64,000 bases of DNA from Maritalea mobilis (GTDB taxonomy: Bacteria; Pseudomonadota; Alphaproteobacteria; Rhodobacterales; Rhodobacteraceae). Position 1 is the stretch's first letter, and every line of letters starts with the position of its first letter. The notes below the pieces were generated by a model, which saw nothing but the letters and a program-made list of their open reading frames with translations, searched no databases and had not been told where the DNA came from. Made by a program: the position numbers and the translations under genes. The DNA is taken from assembly GCF_019800885.1 (NCBI RefSeq), contig NZ_JAHVKE010000002.1, forward strand, positions 620,001 through 684,000, in the 5' to 3' direction. Positions 44,266 through 53,557 of this stretch are shown in pieces.

Positions 44266-44337
44266 TCGGCGCCCGGGCCGGGACGGCCCGCGCAGATCAC
44301 CGAAATTCTCGAACTTCCAACGTAAGGAGCAAGGACC

Positions 44338-44574
44338 ATGGAAGGTAATATCGCAGAAATGGGTCAGTTCATCGGTGCTGGCCTCGCCGCAATCGGTTCC
44401 GGCGCAGCCGCCATCGGTGTGGGCCACGTTGCCGGCAACTTCCTCGCAGGCGCCCTGCGCAACCCGTCGGCCGCTGCCGGCCAGACCGCGACCCTCTTCA
44501 TCGGCATCGCGTTCGCCGAGGCTCTGGGCATCTTTGCCTTCCTCGTCGCCCTGCTGCTGATGTTCGCCGTCTAA
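44338..44574 (+). CDS. atpE: ATP synthase F0 subunit c
   Basis: 78 residues, two membrane helices. The Gly/Ala-rich first helix ('[20 protein letters not shown]') and the proton-carrying Glu in '[20 protein letters not shown]' of the second are clear. AAGGAG precedes the ATG by about 8 bases, strong as expected for the most abundant subunit. No Na+-binding motif, so proton-driven. Confidence 0.97.
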   Translation: MEGNIAEMGQFIGAGLAAIGSGAAAIGVGHVAGNFLAGALRNPSAAAGQTATLFIGIAFAEALGIFAFLVALLLMFAV

Positions 44575-44658
44575 GGCATCTTCCGAACCTTCCTTACGGC
44601 CGGGGCGTGGCCGAGACATCGCCGCGCCCCGCAGTAACCCCGGTTCCAGGAGGACATC

Positions 44659-45246
44659 ATGGCCGAAGACGCCGAACATAGCGTTGCAGATGCAGCGCAC
44701 GGGGCCGCGGATGCCGCCCATGGCGCCGCCGACGCCGCGCATAGCGCGGGGCCGGGGATGCCGCAGCTCGATATCGCGACCTTCCCCAACCAGATCTTCT
44801 GGCTGGTGGTCACGCTGGTCGTCATCTGGCTGATCCTCGACAAGATCGCGTTGCCGCGCATCGCGTCGGTCCTGGCCGAACGCCAGGGCACCCTGACAAA
44901 CGACCTGGCCGCCGCCGAGGACCTGAAGCGTCAGGCCGCCGAAGCGGAAAAGGCCTATGAACAGGCGCTCGCCGATGCCCGTGCCGAGGCGCATCGCATC
45001 GCCGACGAAACCCGTGCCGAGATCCAGGCCGGGCTGGCCGAGGCCACGGCCCGTGCCGACGAACAGATTGCCGCCAAGACCGCGGAAAGCGAAGCCCGGA
45101 TCGCAGAGATCCAGGCCAGCGCCGCGCAATCGGTGGAAGAAGTCGCCCGCGACGTGACCGCCGAGATCGTCTCGGCCATCGCGCCCGGTCAAAGCGTGGA
45201 TGCCGACGCGGTGAATGCCGCCGTCACGGCCCGGATGAGAGGATGA
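44659..45246 (+). CDS. atpF': ATP synthase F0 subunit b'
   Basis: 195 residues. An Ala/His-rich N-terminal stretch ('[20 protein letters not shown]', a repeated AADAAHGA unit) precedes one membrane helix ('[18 protein letters not shown]') and a long coiled coil rich in Ala/Glu. It pairs with b to form the heterodimeric stalk typical of alphaproteobacteria and photosynthetic bacteria. Its TGA overlaps the atpF ATG. Confidence 0.94.
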   Translation: MAEDAEHSVADAAHGAADAAHGAADAAHSAGPGMPQLDIATFPNQIFWLVVTLVVIWLILDKIALPRIASVLAERQGTLTNDLAAAEDLKRQAAEAEKAYEQALADARAEAHRIADETRAEIQAGLAEATARADEQIAAKTAESEARIAEIQASAAQSVEEVARDVTAEIVSAIAPGQSVDADAVNAAVTARMRG

Positions 45247-45818
45247 GCGACATGCGCAAGGCCCTGATCCTGTCCATTGCCCTGTTGTCCGCCGGCCCCG
45301 CGCTGGCGGCTGGTGGTGACTATGGCTTCACCTCGCTCTTCAACACCAACTTCGTGGTGCTGATCGGCTTCCTGTTCTTCGTGGCGATCCTGTTCTACTT
45401 CAACGTGCCGACCCTGATCGGTGGCATGCTGGACAAGCGCGCCGACGGCATCAAGGCAGAGCTGGACGAAGCCCGCGCGCTGCGGGAAGAGGCCCAGACC
45501 CTGCTCGCCGCTTACGAGCGCAAGCAGCGCGAAGTGGCCGAGCAGTCCGAGCGGATCGTCAGCCAGGCCCGTGCCGACGCGCAGGCCGCCGCCGACCAGG
45601 CCAAGGCCGAGCTTGAGCGCTCGATCGAGCGTCGCCTGCAAGCCGCCGAAGATCAGATCGGCAGCGCCGAAGCCAAGGCTGTGCGCGCTGTGCGCGACCG
45701 CGCCGTCGAGGTGGCCGTTGCCGCAGCGGGCGAGTTGATCGCCAGCAAGATGGCCGCGGCAGACGCCAACAAGCTGATCGACGACTCGATCACCGAGGTC
45801 GAAGCGCGCCTGCACTGA
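45243..45818 (+). CDS. atpF: ATP synthase F0 subunit b
   Basis: 191 residues. A signal-like hydrophobic start ('[19 protein letters not shown]') is followed by the membrane helix '[20 protein letters not shown]' and a long coiled coil. Alphaproteobacterial b subunits often have this cleavable-looking start. The ATG overlaps the b' stop (ATGA). Last gene before a strong terminator; the F1 genes are elsewhere. Confidence 0.95.
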   Translation: MSDMRKALILSIALLSAGPALAAGGDYGFTSLFNTNFVVLIGFLFFVAILFYFNVPTLIGGMLDKRADGIKAELDEARALREEAQTLLAAYERKQREVAEQSERIVSQARADAQAAADQAKAELERSIERRLQAAEDQIGSAEAKAVRAVRDRAVEVAVAAAGELIASKMAAADANKLIDDSITEVEARLH

Positions 45819-45839
45819 GACGCGACGACTGACACCAAA

Positions 45840-45886
45840 AAAGAAACGCCCCGGACCTGCATGGTTCGGGGCGTTTTCTTTTTTGC
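45840..45886. terminator. bidirectional terminator after atpF
   Basis: AAACGCCCCGGACC (45844-45857) pairs with GGTTCGGGGCGTTT (45863-45876) with one G-U pair. A-runs before and T-runs after serve both the atp operon and the convergent gene. Confidence 0.9.
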
Positions 45887-45900
45887 GCGCGTGGGTTCGC

Positions 45901-46464
45901 TTATTGGTCGAAGCTGCCCAAAGCGTCGAAATCCACCTGCTCCATATGCGCGATCATGGCCTCGGACGGCGCGCCGCTGACCTGAACCAGAACCCGCCCG
46001 CCGATCAGCGCCGACAACTCGCCATCGGCATCGAGGAAGTTTTCGCCATTGATGCGCTCGATCCGGCCCATCGCGCCCATCAAAGTCGCGTTGCCCAGCA
46101 TCCCGGCCATGGCGCCGACCATCGGGTTGTCGGCCACGTAGGTGATCGTGAAACTCCCCTCCGGGCCGGAATAGCTCGCCTCGGCGGCGGAGCCCCCGCC
46201 CATGAAGCCCAGACCTGCGGCGGCCTCGTCCGAGACCTCGCGCGTCCAGCCGTCGAGCGCCGGGGGCAGGAAGGTTTCCAGGCCCTCTGCCTGTAGCTCG
46301 TTCAGAAGCTGGGTCGCGTAGGCGACTTCGCCCAAGGCATCCTGGATCTCGCCCGCCTCATAGGCGGTGATGGCGGCGCTCAGCGCATCGGTGATGTCGT
46401 CTGCCGCTGCGGACAGCGGTGCGAAACAGGCGGTGGCGGCGAAGACAAGGGAGAGGCGGCGCAT
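45901..46464 (-). CDS. secreted protein, function unknown
   Basis: 187 residues with a signal peptide ('MRRLSLVFAATACFAPLSAA'). The mature protein begins with a helical stretch ('TDALSAAITAYEAGEIQDAL') like a TPR-like helix pair, then 'FLPPALDGWTREVSD' and a beta-rich part. A Met/Gly-rich segment 'NPMVGAMAGMLGNATLMGAMG' is notable. Proteins with this 'LPPALDGW' motif occur widely in proteobacteria as uncharacterised exported proteins. Convergent with atpF. Confidence 0.78.
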   Translation of the reverse strand: MRRLSLVFAATACFAPLSAAADDITDALSAAITAYEAGEIQDALGEVAYATQLLNELQAEGLETFLPPALDGWTREVSDEAAAGLGFMGGGSAAEASYSGPEGSFTITYVADNPMVGAMAGMLGNATLMGAMGRIERINGENFLDADGELSALIGGRVLVQVSGAPSEAMIAHMEQVDFDALGSFDQ

Positions 46465-46571
46465 GGGACGCTCCTTTCAAGTTGAGTCACGCGCAGTCTA
46501 GTCCAAAGGCGCGGGCATCAGAAGGTCAGGATATGCTGCCCTTCGCCGCGCGCCTGTCATGCGTCAGACCC

Positions 46572-47567
46572 CTAGCCATGGCGCGCGGCCCAGGTCGGTT
46601 TGGCGTCGTTTGGCTGTGTGGTGGCCGAGTAGACGCCGCGCGCGATGGCCCGCGCCATGCACAGCGCCGCTGCATGGCCGAGCATTAACGTGTCGCCCAC
46701 GGGGTCCGCCAGCGGCTTGGCCCCGGTCGCCGCCGCGAAGACAAGGTCGCCGTCCATCGGTGTATGGCTGGGATAGATCGCGCGGGCGAACCCGTCATGC
46801 GCCGCGGTGGCCATGCGGGTCGCCTGGGCCTGCGTCAGGTTGGCATCGGTGGCGACGATGGCGATGGTGGTGTTCTGCGGCTCGGCCCCTTTCAGCGCGG
46901 GATGTGCGGCAGGGTCGAAAGCGTCGGCAGGCGCGGGACCAAGGCCGCCGAACTCGCCCCCCATCTCGAAGGGCGCGGCCCAGAAATGCGCGCTTTCGCC
47001 AACGGTCACCCGCCCAAGCGCGTTGACGGCGACAAGCGCGCCAACGGTGAAACCGCCGACTGTGACCGAGGCCGATCCAAGCCCGCCCTTGAGGTCCGCG
47101 ATCAGGGCACCGGTTCCCGCCCCCGCGCTCCCCAAGGTGAAGCGGTCGCCAGCCGCCTCAAGGGCTTCGCGGCCAAGGCGCTTGTAGGGGTTCTCGGGCC
47201 AGGCCTTGTCGCCGCCGTTGATCAGGTCGAACAGGATCGCGCCGGGGACGATCGGCACGGTCTGGTCGCCCACGGCAAAGCCGCGCCCGCGCTCTCGCAG
47301 GGCATCGGCCACGCCCGAGGCGGCGTCGAGGCCGAAGGCGGAACCGCCCGACAGGACCAGCGCGTCGGCCTGCTGCACGGTCTTGTCGGGGGCCAGGAGG
47401 TCGGTCTCGCGCGTGCCGGGCGCGCCGCCCATGACATGCACGGCAGCGGTAAAGGGCTGCGCCCCCAGAAGGACGGTGACGCCGGTCTTTATCGCGGCGT
47501 CCTCGGCGTTCCCGACACTCAGGCCGGCAATATCGGTGATCAGGTTGCGCGGGCCGGGGCGGATCAT
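46572..47567 (-). CDS. P1 family (DmpA-type) peptidase
   Basis: 331 residues from the ATG at 47567. Family signatures: 'LITDIAGLSVGNAEDA' at the start, 'LSGGSAFGLDAASGVADALRE' near residue 68-88, and 'NTTIAIVATDANLTQAQ' near 250, which contains the Thr expected to be the N-terminal nucleophile after self-cleavage; the late 'PSHTPMDGDLVFAAATG' completes the pattern. These enzymes release N-terminal residues from small peptides. Last gene of a five-gene overlapping operon; its start overlaps the preceding stop (ATGA). Confidence 0.88.
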   Translation of the reverse strand: MIRPGPRNLITDIAGLSVGNAEDAAIKTGVTVLLGAQPFTAAVHVMGGAPGTRETDLLAPDKTVQQADALVLSGGSAFGLDAASGVADALRERGRGFAVGDQTVPIVPGAILFDLINGGDKAWPENPYKRLGREALEAAGDRFTLGSAGAGTGALIADLKGGLGSASVTVGGFTVGALVAVNALGRVTVGESAHFWAAPFEMGGEFGGLGPAPADAFDPAAHPALKGAEPQNTTIAIVATDANLTQAQATRMATAAHDGFARAIYPSHTPMDGDLVFAAATGAKPLADPVGDTLMLGHAAALCMARAIARGVYSATTQPNDAKPTWAARHG

Positions 47568-47905
47568 GGCGCGGTGCCTTTCTGCATCAGGTGGGGCACG
47601 TGACCCCGAAGCGACCCGAGCGCTGTCAAACGGTCGGTTTCGCCCAAAGGGCAATCGGGGGACGCATGGGCGGCAGGCAGGACAAGGATCAGCGTGTCCT
47701 GCGCGATGGCGGTCAGCCGAGCGATTGTGGCCGGGTCGAAATACGGGGCGAGGCGTTTGTCGGCGCCCGCCCGGGGGATCACCTCGACATGGTCGAAGTC
47801 CAACTCGGGCGCGACATCCCAAAGATGCGCGAAGGCCAGCGGCTGGCTGGCGAAATCGCCCGCGAAGACGGTGATCTCGGCCGGTAGGCGCGCAAGCCGG
47901 GCCAT
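47564..47905 (-). CDS. unassigned 113-residue protein
   Basis: 113 residues from the ATG at 47905, which overlaps the SDR stop by one base; the frame upstream of this start lies inside the SDR gene. Mixed alpha/beta composition: 'EITVFAGDFASQPLAFAHLW', 'DHVEVIPRAGADKRLAPYFD' and 'DTLILVLPAAHASPDCPLGE'. No signal peptide. The strand-loop pattern could be a small Rossmann-like domain. Translation is coupled on both sides, so it belongs with SDR and peptidase functions. Family unknown to me. Confidence 0.7.
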   Translation of the reverse strand: MARLARLPAEITVFAGDFASQPLAFAHLWDVAPELDFDHVEVIPRAGADKRLAPYFDPATIARLTAIAQDTLILVLPAAHASPDCPLGETDRLTALGSLRGHVPHLMQKGTAP

Positions 47906-48645
47906 CAGATGCAGCGCCCCCCGTCCACCTCCATCGCAACGCCGGTGATCATCGAGGCCGCGTCGGAACACAGGAACGCCGCCGCCTCGCCCATGTCCTC
48001 GGGGGTGGAGAAGCGCCCGATCGGGATGGTCGACAGGAATTTCGCCCGCATCTCGGGCGTGTCCTCACCCATGAAACTGGACAGGAGCGGCGTTTCACCC
48101 GCCACCGGGGCCAGCGCGTTGACGCGGATGCCCGCGGGGGCAAGCTCCACCGCCATGGCCTTGGTCGCGGTGATCATCCATCCCTTCGACGCATTGTACC
48201 AGTTCAGCCGGGGCCGGGGTGAGAGGCCAGCGGTCGAGGCGATGTTGAGGATCGCACCCGCGCCCTGTGCCTTCATCTGCGGTACGATCTCGCGCGCGGT
48301 CAGGTAGACGGACTTGGCGTTGACGGCGAGGACGCGGTCGAACTCTTCCTCGCTGACGTCTTCCAGCGGGGTCGGCAGGTGGGTGATGCCCGCGTTGTTC
48401 ACGAGGATGTCGATCCTGCCCCATGCCGTCAGGGCGGCCTGGGTCATCGCCGCGACAGACGCGCCGTCGGCCACGTCGACAGTTTGCGCGATGCCGCCCA
48501 CCTCCTCGGCCACGGCGCGGGCGGCGTCGGGGTTGATGTCGGCGACCATCACTTGGGCGCCCTCACGGGCGAAGATGCGCGCGATGCCTGCGCCGAACCC
48601 CGATCCGCCGCCCGTGACGATGGCGCATTTCCCCTCAAGCCGCAT
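47905..48645 (-). CDS. SDR family oxidoreductase
   Basis: 246 residues, classical short-chain dehydrogenase. Cofactor loop 'AIVTGGGSGFGAGIARIFA' at residues 8-26, 'NNAGITHL' near 85, Ser in 'LNIASTAGLSPRP' and the catalytic 'YNASKG' near 155-160. The acidic residue in 'VMVADINPDAARA' points to NAD(H). Often annotated glucose 1-dehydrogenase-like; substrate not readable. Its start overlaps the thioesterase stop by 11 bases. Confidence 0.9.
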   Translation of the reverse strand: MRLEGKCAIVTGGGSGFGAGIARIFAREGAQVMVADINPDAARAVAEEVGGIAQTVDVADGASVAAMTQAALTAWGRIDILVNNAGITHLPTPLEDVSEEEFDRVLAVNAKSVYLTAREIVPQMKAQGAGAILNIASTAGLSPRPRLNWYNASKGWMITATKAMAVELAPAGIRVNALAPVAGETPLLSSFMGEDTPEMRAKFLSTIPIGRFSTPEDMGEAAAFLCSDAASMITGVAMEVDGGRCI

Positions 48646-49087
48646 CGGCCTCTCCCTTCGTGGTTTTCAACTGTTCGAGCGCCGCGCGGATGTCGTCCGG
48701 AAAGGCCGTGGCGCGGCGCGCTTCAAGATCGAAGAAGACCGAGACATGGCTTGCCTCGAAGACCAGCGCCCCCGTATCGGCGCGGTAGAGCCGATGCGCG
48801 AAGCGGGCGGACTTGGTGCCCACATGCTCCACCCGGCTTTGCATCACGATCACGTCGCCCGACAAAAGCTCGGCCCGGTAATCGGCTTCGAGATGGGCGG
48901 CGACAAGGCCAAGGCGGCGCTCCGCCATCGCGGCGCGGGACAGGCCGAAGCGGGTCATCATCGAGAACATCGCGTCGGACACGGCATCGACATAACGCGC
49001 CACGTTCATGTGGCCGAGTATGTCACACTCTGCGGGCTGAACGGGTCGGCGCAGCGTCTCGATACCGTAAGCGGGAAGGTCAGTCAT
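48635..49087 (-). CDS. acyl-CoA thioesterase (4HBT hotdog)
   Basis: 150 residues. The hotdog core 'AECDILGHMNVARYVDAVSDAM' near residues 18-40 carries the catalytic-type Asp and the GHMN turn of 4-hydroxybenzoyl-CoA thioesterases. 'AHLEADYRAELLSGDVIVMQS' forms the next strand pair. It probably hydrolyses acyl-CoA in the cytoplasm. Start overlaps the preceding membrane-protein stop (ATGA). Confidence 0.88.
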   Translation of the reverse strand: MTDLPAYGIETLRRPVQPAECDILGHMNVARYVDAVSDAMFSMMTRFGLSRAAMAERRLGLVAAHLEADYRAELLSGDVIVMQSRVEHVGTKSARFAHRLYRADTGALVFEASHVSVFFDLEARRATAFPDDIRAALEQLKTTKGEADAA

Positions 49088-49647
49088 TCGGGGGCCTGTG
49101 TTTGCTGGGCATGGCGGGCGGCGTCGATCTGGCGGGCGCGCCGCATCGGCCAGAAGGCGAGGATCGCGCCAAGGCCGCCGCCGATATAGCTGGCGTCATG
49201 CATGAAGCCCGCGCGCAGGAACTCGGTCGGGTCCACACCATCGGGCAGGGTGAGCGAGGCATCCAGCCAGCCGGTCGCGGTGACGATGATGCCGCCGAGA
49301 AGGCCCGCCACCGCGGCAAAGGTGGCGAGGATCACGACAAGCCCAATCGCCCCGATCCCGGCGGCCAGGTAGCTGGCGTTCCGGGGAACCGCGACAAGCC
49401 CGTAGAGAAAGGCCGGAAGCCCCACCAGAGCCCCCATCCACCAACTCGCCTGCGCGCCCACAACGGCGGCGGCAAGGCGTGGGGCCATCCCCGGGTCGGT
49501 GCCGAACTGGGCGAACTTGTAATCCTCGAAATAGCTGGGGCCGACGGAATAGCTGATCTGGTTATGGAGCGCGCCGAACAGCGCGGCAGCCAGCGCCGCC
49601 AAGGCCAGCAACAGGGCGAAGACCGGGAATTTTCCGAAGCGTGACAT
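49084..49647 (-). CDS. four-helix membrane protein, function unknown
   Basis: 187 residues. Helix 1 near the N-terminus ('FALLLALAALAAALFGAL') is followed by an extracytoplasmic loop 'QISYSVGPSYFEDYKFAQF' and three more helices. The 'HNQISYSVGP.YF...KF.QF' loop is shared by a family of small membrane proteins of unknown role in several bacterial phyla. First gene of the overlapping operon reaching 46572. Confidence 0.78.
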   Translation of the reverse strand: MSRFGKFPVFALLLALAALAAALFGALHNQISYSVGPSYFEDYKFAQFGTDPGMAPRLAAAVVGAQASWWMGALVGLPAFLYGLVAVPRNASYLAAGIGAIGLVVILATFAAVAGLLGGIIVTATGWLDASLTLPDGVDPTEFLRAGFMHDASYIGGGLGAILAFWPMRRARQIDAARHAQQTQAPE

Positions 49648-49717
49648 GGCGTCTCCTGATGATCGCGGCGAGGCTAGCGGGCGCGCGGGGTTTGCGAAAG
49701 CCCCCGCGCGGCACCCC

Positions 49718-51163
49718 TTACCCGTGATGCGCTGCGACGGTTTTCAGGGCAGAGAAGCCGTAAAGCGCCTCGAACCCCTTTTCGCGGCCATGCCCGGAAT
49801 GGCCGACCCCGCCGAAGGGCAACTCGACCCCGCCCGCAGCCCCGTAATTGTTGAGAAACACCTGCCCCGCGCGCAGGCGTTTGGCCAGCCGCATCTGCCG
49901 CCCGCCATCCGACGACCAGACCGAGGCAACCAGGCCATAGGCCGTGCCATTGGCGATGCGCACGGCGTCTTCCTCGTCCTCGAAGGGCAGGAGCACCTGC
50001 ACCGGGCCGAAGATCTCCTCTTGCGCCAGCCGGTGGTCTGGATCGAGGCCCGAGATCAGCGTCGGCGCGACGTAGTGGCCGCCTTTCGGCGCATTATCCA
50101 GCACCTCGCCCCGCGCGATGACCTCCGAAGGATCGGCCAGCGACAGGTAGCTTTCCACGATATCCTTCTGACGGGCGGAGATCAGGGGGCCAACGTTCAG
50201 ATCCGCCATGGCCGGGCCGACGCGCAGGGCGCGGTAGGCCTCGGCCATCCGCTCGGTCACCTCGTCCATGCGGTCGCGCTGCACAAGGATGCGGGAGGAG
50301 GCCGAGCAGGTCTGGCCTGCGTTCTGGATGCCCGCGTTGACCAAGAAAGGCAGGGCCTTGTCCACGTCGGCATCCTTGAACACGAGTTGCGGGGATTTCC
50401 CGCCCAGTTCCAGCGTGACGGGGACCAGGTTCTCGGCCGCCGCGGCCTGCACCTTGCGCCCCGTCCCGACCGACCCGGTGAAGGACAGGTGCCGCACGCC
50501 CGGATGGGCGGTCAGCGCCGCGCCGGCCTCGTCCCCCAGCCCCGGCACCACGTTCAGCGCGCCGGGCGGGAACCCGGCTTGCCGCGCGAGATCGGCAAAG
50601 GCCAGCGCGGTGAGGCACGCCTCTTCGGCCGGTTTCAGGACGCAGGCATTGCCCATCGCCAGAGCCGCGCCGATGGACCGCCCGATGATCTGCATCGGGT
50701 AGTTCCACGGCACGATATGGCCGGTGACGCCGTGCGGCTCGCGCAGGGTGTAGACGGTAAAGCCGTTCTGGAACGGGATCGTTTCGCCCATCACCTTGTC
50801 GGCGGCGCCGCCGTAGAACTCGCAATAGCGCGCCAGCGCGATGACGTCGTTCTTGGCCTGTTGCAGGGGCTTGCCCACATCGGTCGCTTCCATCTCGGCC
50901 AGCGCGTCGAAATGCTCACTCACCAGTTGACCGAGATGCAGCAGCAGGCGACCGCGCTCGGCGGCGGTCAGGGCGCCCCACTCGCCCTGCAAGGCGGCCT
51001 CGGCGGCCTGCACGGCGGCGTCGATATCGCGGTGATCGCCGCGCGCGATGCGCCCGATCTCCTCCCCGGTCGAGGGGTTTTCGAGCGGTAGGGTGGTGCC
51101 ACCGGCGCAGGGTTGCCAGCGGCCGCCGATGAAGACTTGGGTCGGGTCAAACCAGGGTGTCAT
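49718..51163 (-). CDS. aldehyde dehydrogenase
   Basis: 481 residues, ALDH superfamily. Catalytic Cys in 'NAGQTCSASSRILVQ' near residue 285 and Glu in 'PVTLELGGKSPQLVF' near 252; NAD-binding 'FTGSVGTGRKV' near 230; 'PWNYPMQIIGRS' near 150. The N-terminus 'FIGGRWQPCAGG' and overall pattern are closest to betaine or 4-aminobutyraldehyde-type enzymes. Its first 17 bases overlap the ABC ATPase stop, so it belongs to the transporter operon. With the divergent creatinase it may handle an aldehyde from a nitrogenous substrate; substrate is inference. Confidence 0.92.
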   Translation of the reverse strand: MTPWFDPTQVFIGGRWQPCAGGTTLPLENPSTGEEIGRIARGDHRDIDAAVQAAEAALQGEWGALTAAERGRLLLHLGQLVSEHFDALAEMEATDVGKPLQQAKNDVIALARYCEFYGGAADKVMGETIPFQNGFTVYTLREPHGVTGHIVPWNYPMQIIGRSIGAALAMGNACVLKPAEEACLTALAFADLARQAGFPPGALNVVPGLGDEAGAALTAHPGVRHLSFTGSVGTGRKVQAAAAENLVPVTLELGGKSPQLVFKDADVDKALPFLVNAGIQNAGQTCSASSRILVQRDRMDEVTERMAEAYRALRVGPAMADLNVGPLISARQKDIVESYLSLADPSEVIARGEVLDNAPKGGHYVAPTLISGLDPDHRLAQEEIFGPVQVLLPFEDEEDAVRIANGTAYGLVASVWSSDGGRQMRLAKRLRAGQVFLNNYGAAGGVELPFGGVGHSGHGREKGFEALYGFSALKTVAAHHG

Positions 51164-52736
51164 GGGATCCTCCGATATGGTCTGGCAGGCGCGGGGCGGC
51201 CTTGAGCAGGGTTCGGGTATAGGGGTGCGTGGGCGCGGTGAAGACGGCTTCGGTCGCGCCCTCTTCGACGATCTTGCCGGACTGCATCACAAGAACACGG
51301 TCGGTGATCGCGCGCACCACGGTCAGGTCATGGCTGATGAAAAGGTAGGAGAGGTGGAACTCCCCCTGCAACTCGGCCAGCAGGTCGAGGATGCGCGCGC
51401 GCACCGAGACATCGAGGGCCGACACCGCCTCGTCCAGCACAAGGAGCTTGGGGCGGGTGATGAGGGCGCGGGCAATGGCGATGCGCTGCCTCTGGCCGCC
51501 CGAGAATTCGTGCGGGTACTTGTGCATGTCGTCGGGGGAGAGATGCACGGCGGTCAGTGCCTCGGCCACGCGGTCGCGTCGGTCGCCCCCGCGCGGTGGA
51601 TCGGGCAGCAAGTGAAAGGGTTCCGCGATCAGCCGCTCGACCCGCCAGCGGGGATTGAAACTGCCATACGGGTCCTGGAACACGACCTGGATATCGGCAC
51701 GCGCGGCGCGCGGCATCTGGGGCGTGACCGGCGTGCCGTTCAGCCGGATCGCCCCGCCCTGGATCGGGTCGAGGCCCAGGATCGCGCGCGTCAGCGTGGA
51801 TTTCCCGCAGCCGGATTCCCCGACAAGGCCCAGGCTTTCGCCCTCGTGCAGCGCAAAGCTGACCCCATCGACGGCGTGGAGCGGCGGGCTCCGGCGAAAG
51901 CCCTGACGCGGGCCGGGGTAGCTGCGCGTGACGTTCTCGACGGCCAGCAGGGGGGCGGGGTCGGGATACGTGGCGCGGTCGGGCTGGTGCGAGGAGGCCG
52001 CGAAAAGCGCGCGGGTATAGGGGTGATCCTGCCGGGCGAGGACGGTCTTGGTCGGCCCGGTTTCCACGATCTCGCCCGTCTGCATCACGGCGATGCGGTC
52101 GGCCATGTCGGCCACCACGGCGAGGTCATGGGTGATGAGCAGCAGCGACATCCCCTCGTCCGCCACGATATCGCGCAGCAGGTCGAGGATCTGCGCCTGC
52201 GTGGTCACGTCCAGCGCGGTGGTCGGCTCATCCGCGATCAGAAGGCGAGGGTGCAGCGCGATGGCGGCGGCGATGCAGACACGCTGTCGTTGGCCGCCCG
52301 ACAACTCGTGCGGGTAGCGGTCCATCGGGATATGCTTGAGGCCCACGCGGTCCAGCCGGTCGCGCGCGATGGCGCGGGCCTCGGTCGCATCGGCCTTGCC
52401 ATGGATCGTCAGGGTCTCGGCCACCTGCGCGCCGATGGTCTGCACCGGGTTCAGCGCGGTCATCGGCTCCTGGAAAATCATGCCGATCTCATTGCCGCGC
52501 AGGCGGCACAATGCGGGTTCCGACAGCGACAGAAGGTCCGTGCCGTCGAGACTGGCGCGGCCGGTCGTGGCCGCGCCGGTGGGCAGCAGGCCCATCAACG
52601 CCAGCGCGGTCATGGATTTGCCCGAGCCGCTTTCACCCACCAGCCCGAAGATCTCGCCCGGCGCGATGTCCAGCGAGACGTCGCGCAGGATCGGCTGGCC
52701 GTGGATGGACAGCGACAGGCGGTCGAGCGCGATCAT
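51147..52736 (-). CDS. fused double ATP-binding protein of a dipeptide-type ABC transporter
   Basis: 529 residues from the ATG at 52736. Two complete nucleotide-binding domains in tandem: Walker A '[15 protein letters not shown]' (about residue 35) with signature '[10 protein letters not shown]', and Walker A '[15 protein letters not shown]' (about 310) with '[16 protein letters not shown]'. This is a DppD-DppF fusion, common in Rhodobacterales peptide/opine/nickel-family transporters. Start overlaps the permease stop (ATGA). Confidence 0.95.
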   Translation of the reverse strand: MIALDRLSLSIHGQPILRDVSLDIAPGEIFGLVGESGSGKSMTALALMGLLPTGAATTGRASLDGTDLLSLSEPALCRLRGNEIGMIFQEPMTALNPVQTIGAQVAETLTIHGKADATEARAIARDRLDRVGLKHIPMDRYPHELSGGQRQRVCIAAAIALHPRLLIADEPTTALDVTTQAQILDLLRDIVADEGMSLLLITHDLAVVADMADRIAVMQTGEIVETGPTKTVLARQDHPYTRALFAASSHQPDRATYPDPAPLLAVENVTRSYPGPRQGFRRSPPLHAVDGVSFALHEGESLGLVGESGCGKSTLTRAILGLDPIQGGAIRLNGTPVTPQMPRAARADIQVVFQDPYGSFNPRWRVERLIAEPFHLLPDPPRGGDRRDRVAEALTAVHLSPDDMHKYPHEFSGGQRQRIAIARALITRPKLLVLDEAVSALDVSVRARILDLLAELQGEFHLSYLFISHDLTVVRAITDRVLVMQSGKIVEEGATEAVFTAPTHPYTRTLLKAAPRLPDHIGGSHDTLV

Positions 52737-53557
52737 GTCCGCCCCCGCCTCAGCCGCGGGTCGAGCACATCGCGCAACCCGTCGCCCATCAGGTTCAGCC
52801 CCAGCACCATCAGCACGATGGCCAGCCCCGGCAAAACGGCCAGCATCGGGTGGGTGTAGATCATCGTCTGTGCCTCGGACAGCATGCGGCCCCAACTGGG
52901 CGTGGGCGGCTGCGCGCCGAGGCCCACGTAGCTGAGCGCGGCTTCGGCAAGGATGCCCAAACTGAACTGTATGGTCGCTTGCACGATCAGCAGGTTCAGG
53001 ATGTTGGGCAGGATGTGTTCCGCGCTGATGCGGATGCGGCCCTTACCGGCGGTGCGGGCGGCGAGGATGTAATCCAGCGTCCAGAGCGGCAGCGCGCCCC
53101 CGCGCGCCACGCGGGCAAAGACGGGGATGTTGAATATGCCGATGGCAAGGATCGCGTTGGTGGCCGAGGGGCCGTAGCGCGCGGTGATCAGGATGGCGAT
53201 GACGAGCGAGGGGAAGGCGAAAATCAGATCGTTGCCGCGCATGATGACCTCGTCGAGCAGGCTGCCGCGCCGGGCGGCGGCGGCCAGCCCGAGGGGCACG
53301 CCAAGGCCCATGCCGATGCCCACGGCAAGGATCGCCACCGCGATCGAGGTTTGCGACCCCACCATCAGGAGCGACAGCACATCGCGGCCCAGCTGGTCGG
53401 TGCCGAGCGGATGCGCGAGGCTGAAAGGTTGCAGCCGGTCCGCGATGGACACGCCATCGACCGGGTAGGGTACCCAGACGAGCGAGATCAGCGCGATGAT
53501 CAGGAAGGCCCCGGACAGGACGGCGCCGAGGATGAGGGCAGGGGGCAGGCGTCTCAT
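52733..53557 (-). CDS. ABC transporter permease, DppC type
   Basis: 274 residues. N-terminal helix, then the DppC-type 'LAHPLGTDQLGRDVLSLLM' and five more helices. The ATPase-contact EAA loop is 'AARTAGKGRIRISAEHILPN' near residue 180. Start overlaps the upstream permease stop (ATGA). Confidence 0.94.
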   Translation of the reverse strand: MRRLPPALILGAVLSGAFLIIALISLVWVPYPVDGVSIADRLQPFSLAHPLGTDQLGRDVLSLLMVGSQTSIAVAILAVGIGMGLGVPLGLAAAARRGSLLDEVIMRGNDLIFAFPSLVIAILITARYGPSATNAILAIGIFNIPVFARVARGGALPLWTLDYILAARTAGKGRIRISAEHILPNILNLLIVQATIQFSLGILAEAALSYVGLGAQPPTPSWGRMLSEAQTMIYTHPMLAVLPGLAIVLMVLGLNLMGDGLRDVLDPRLRRGRT

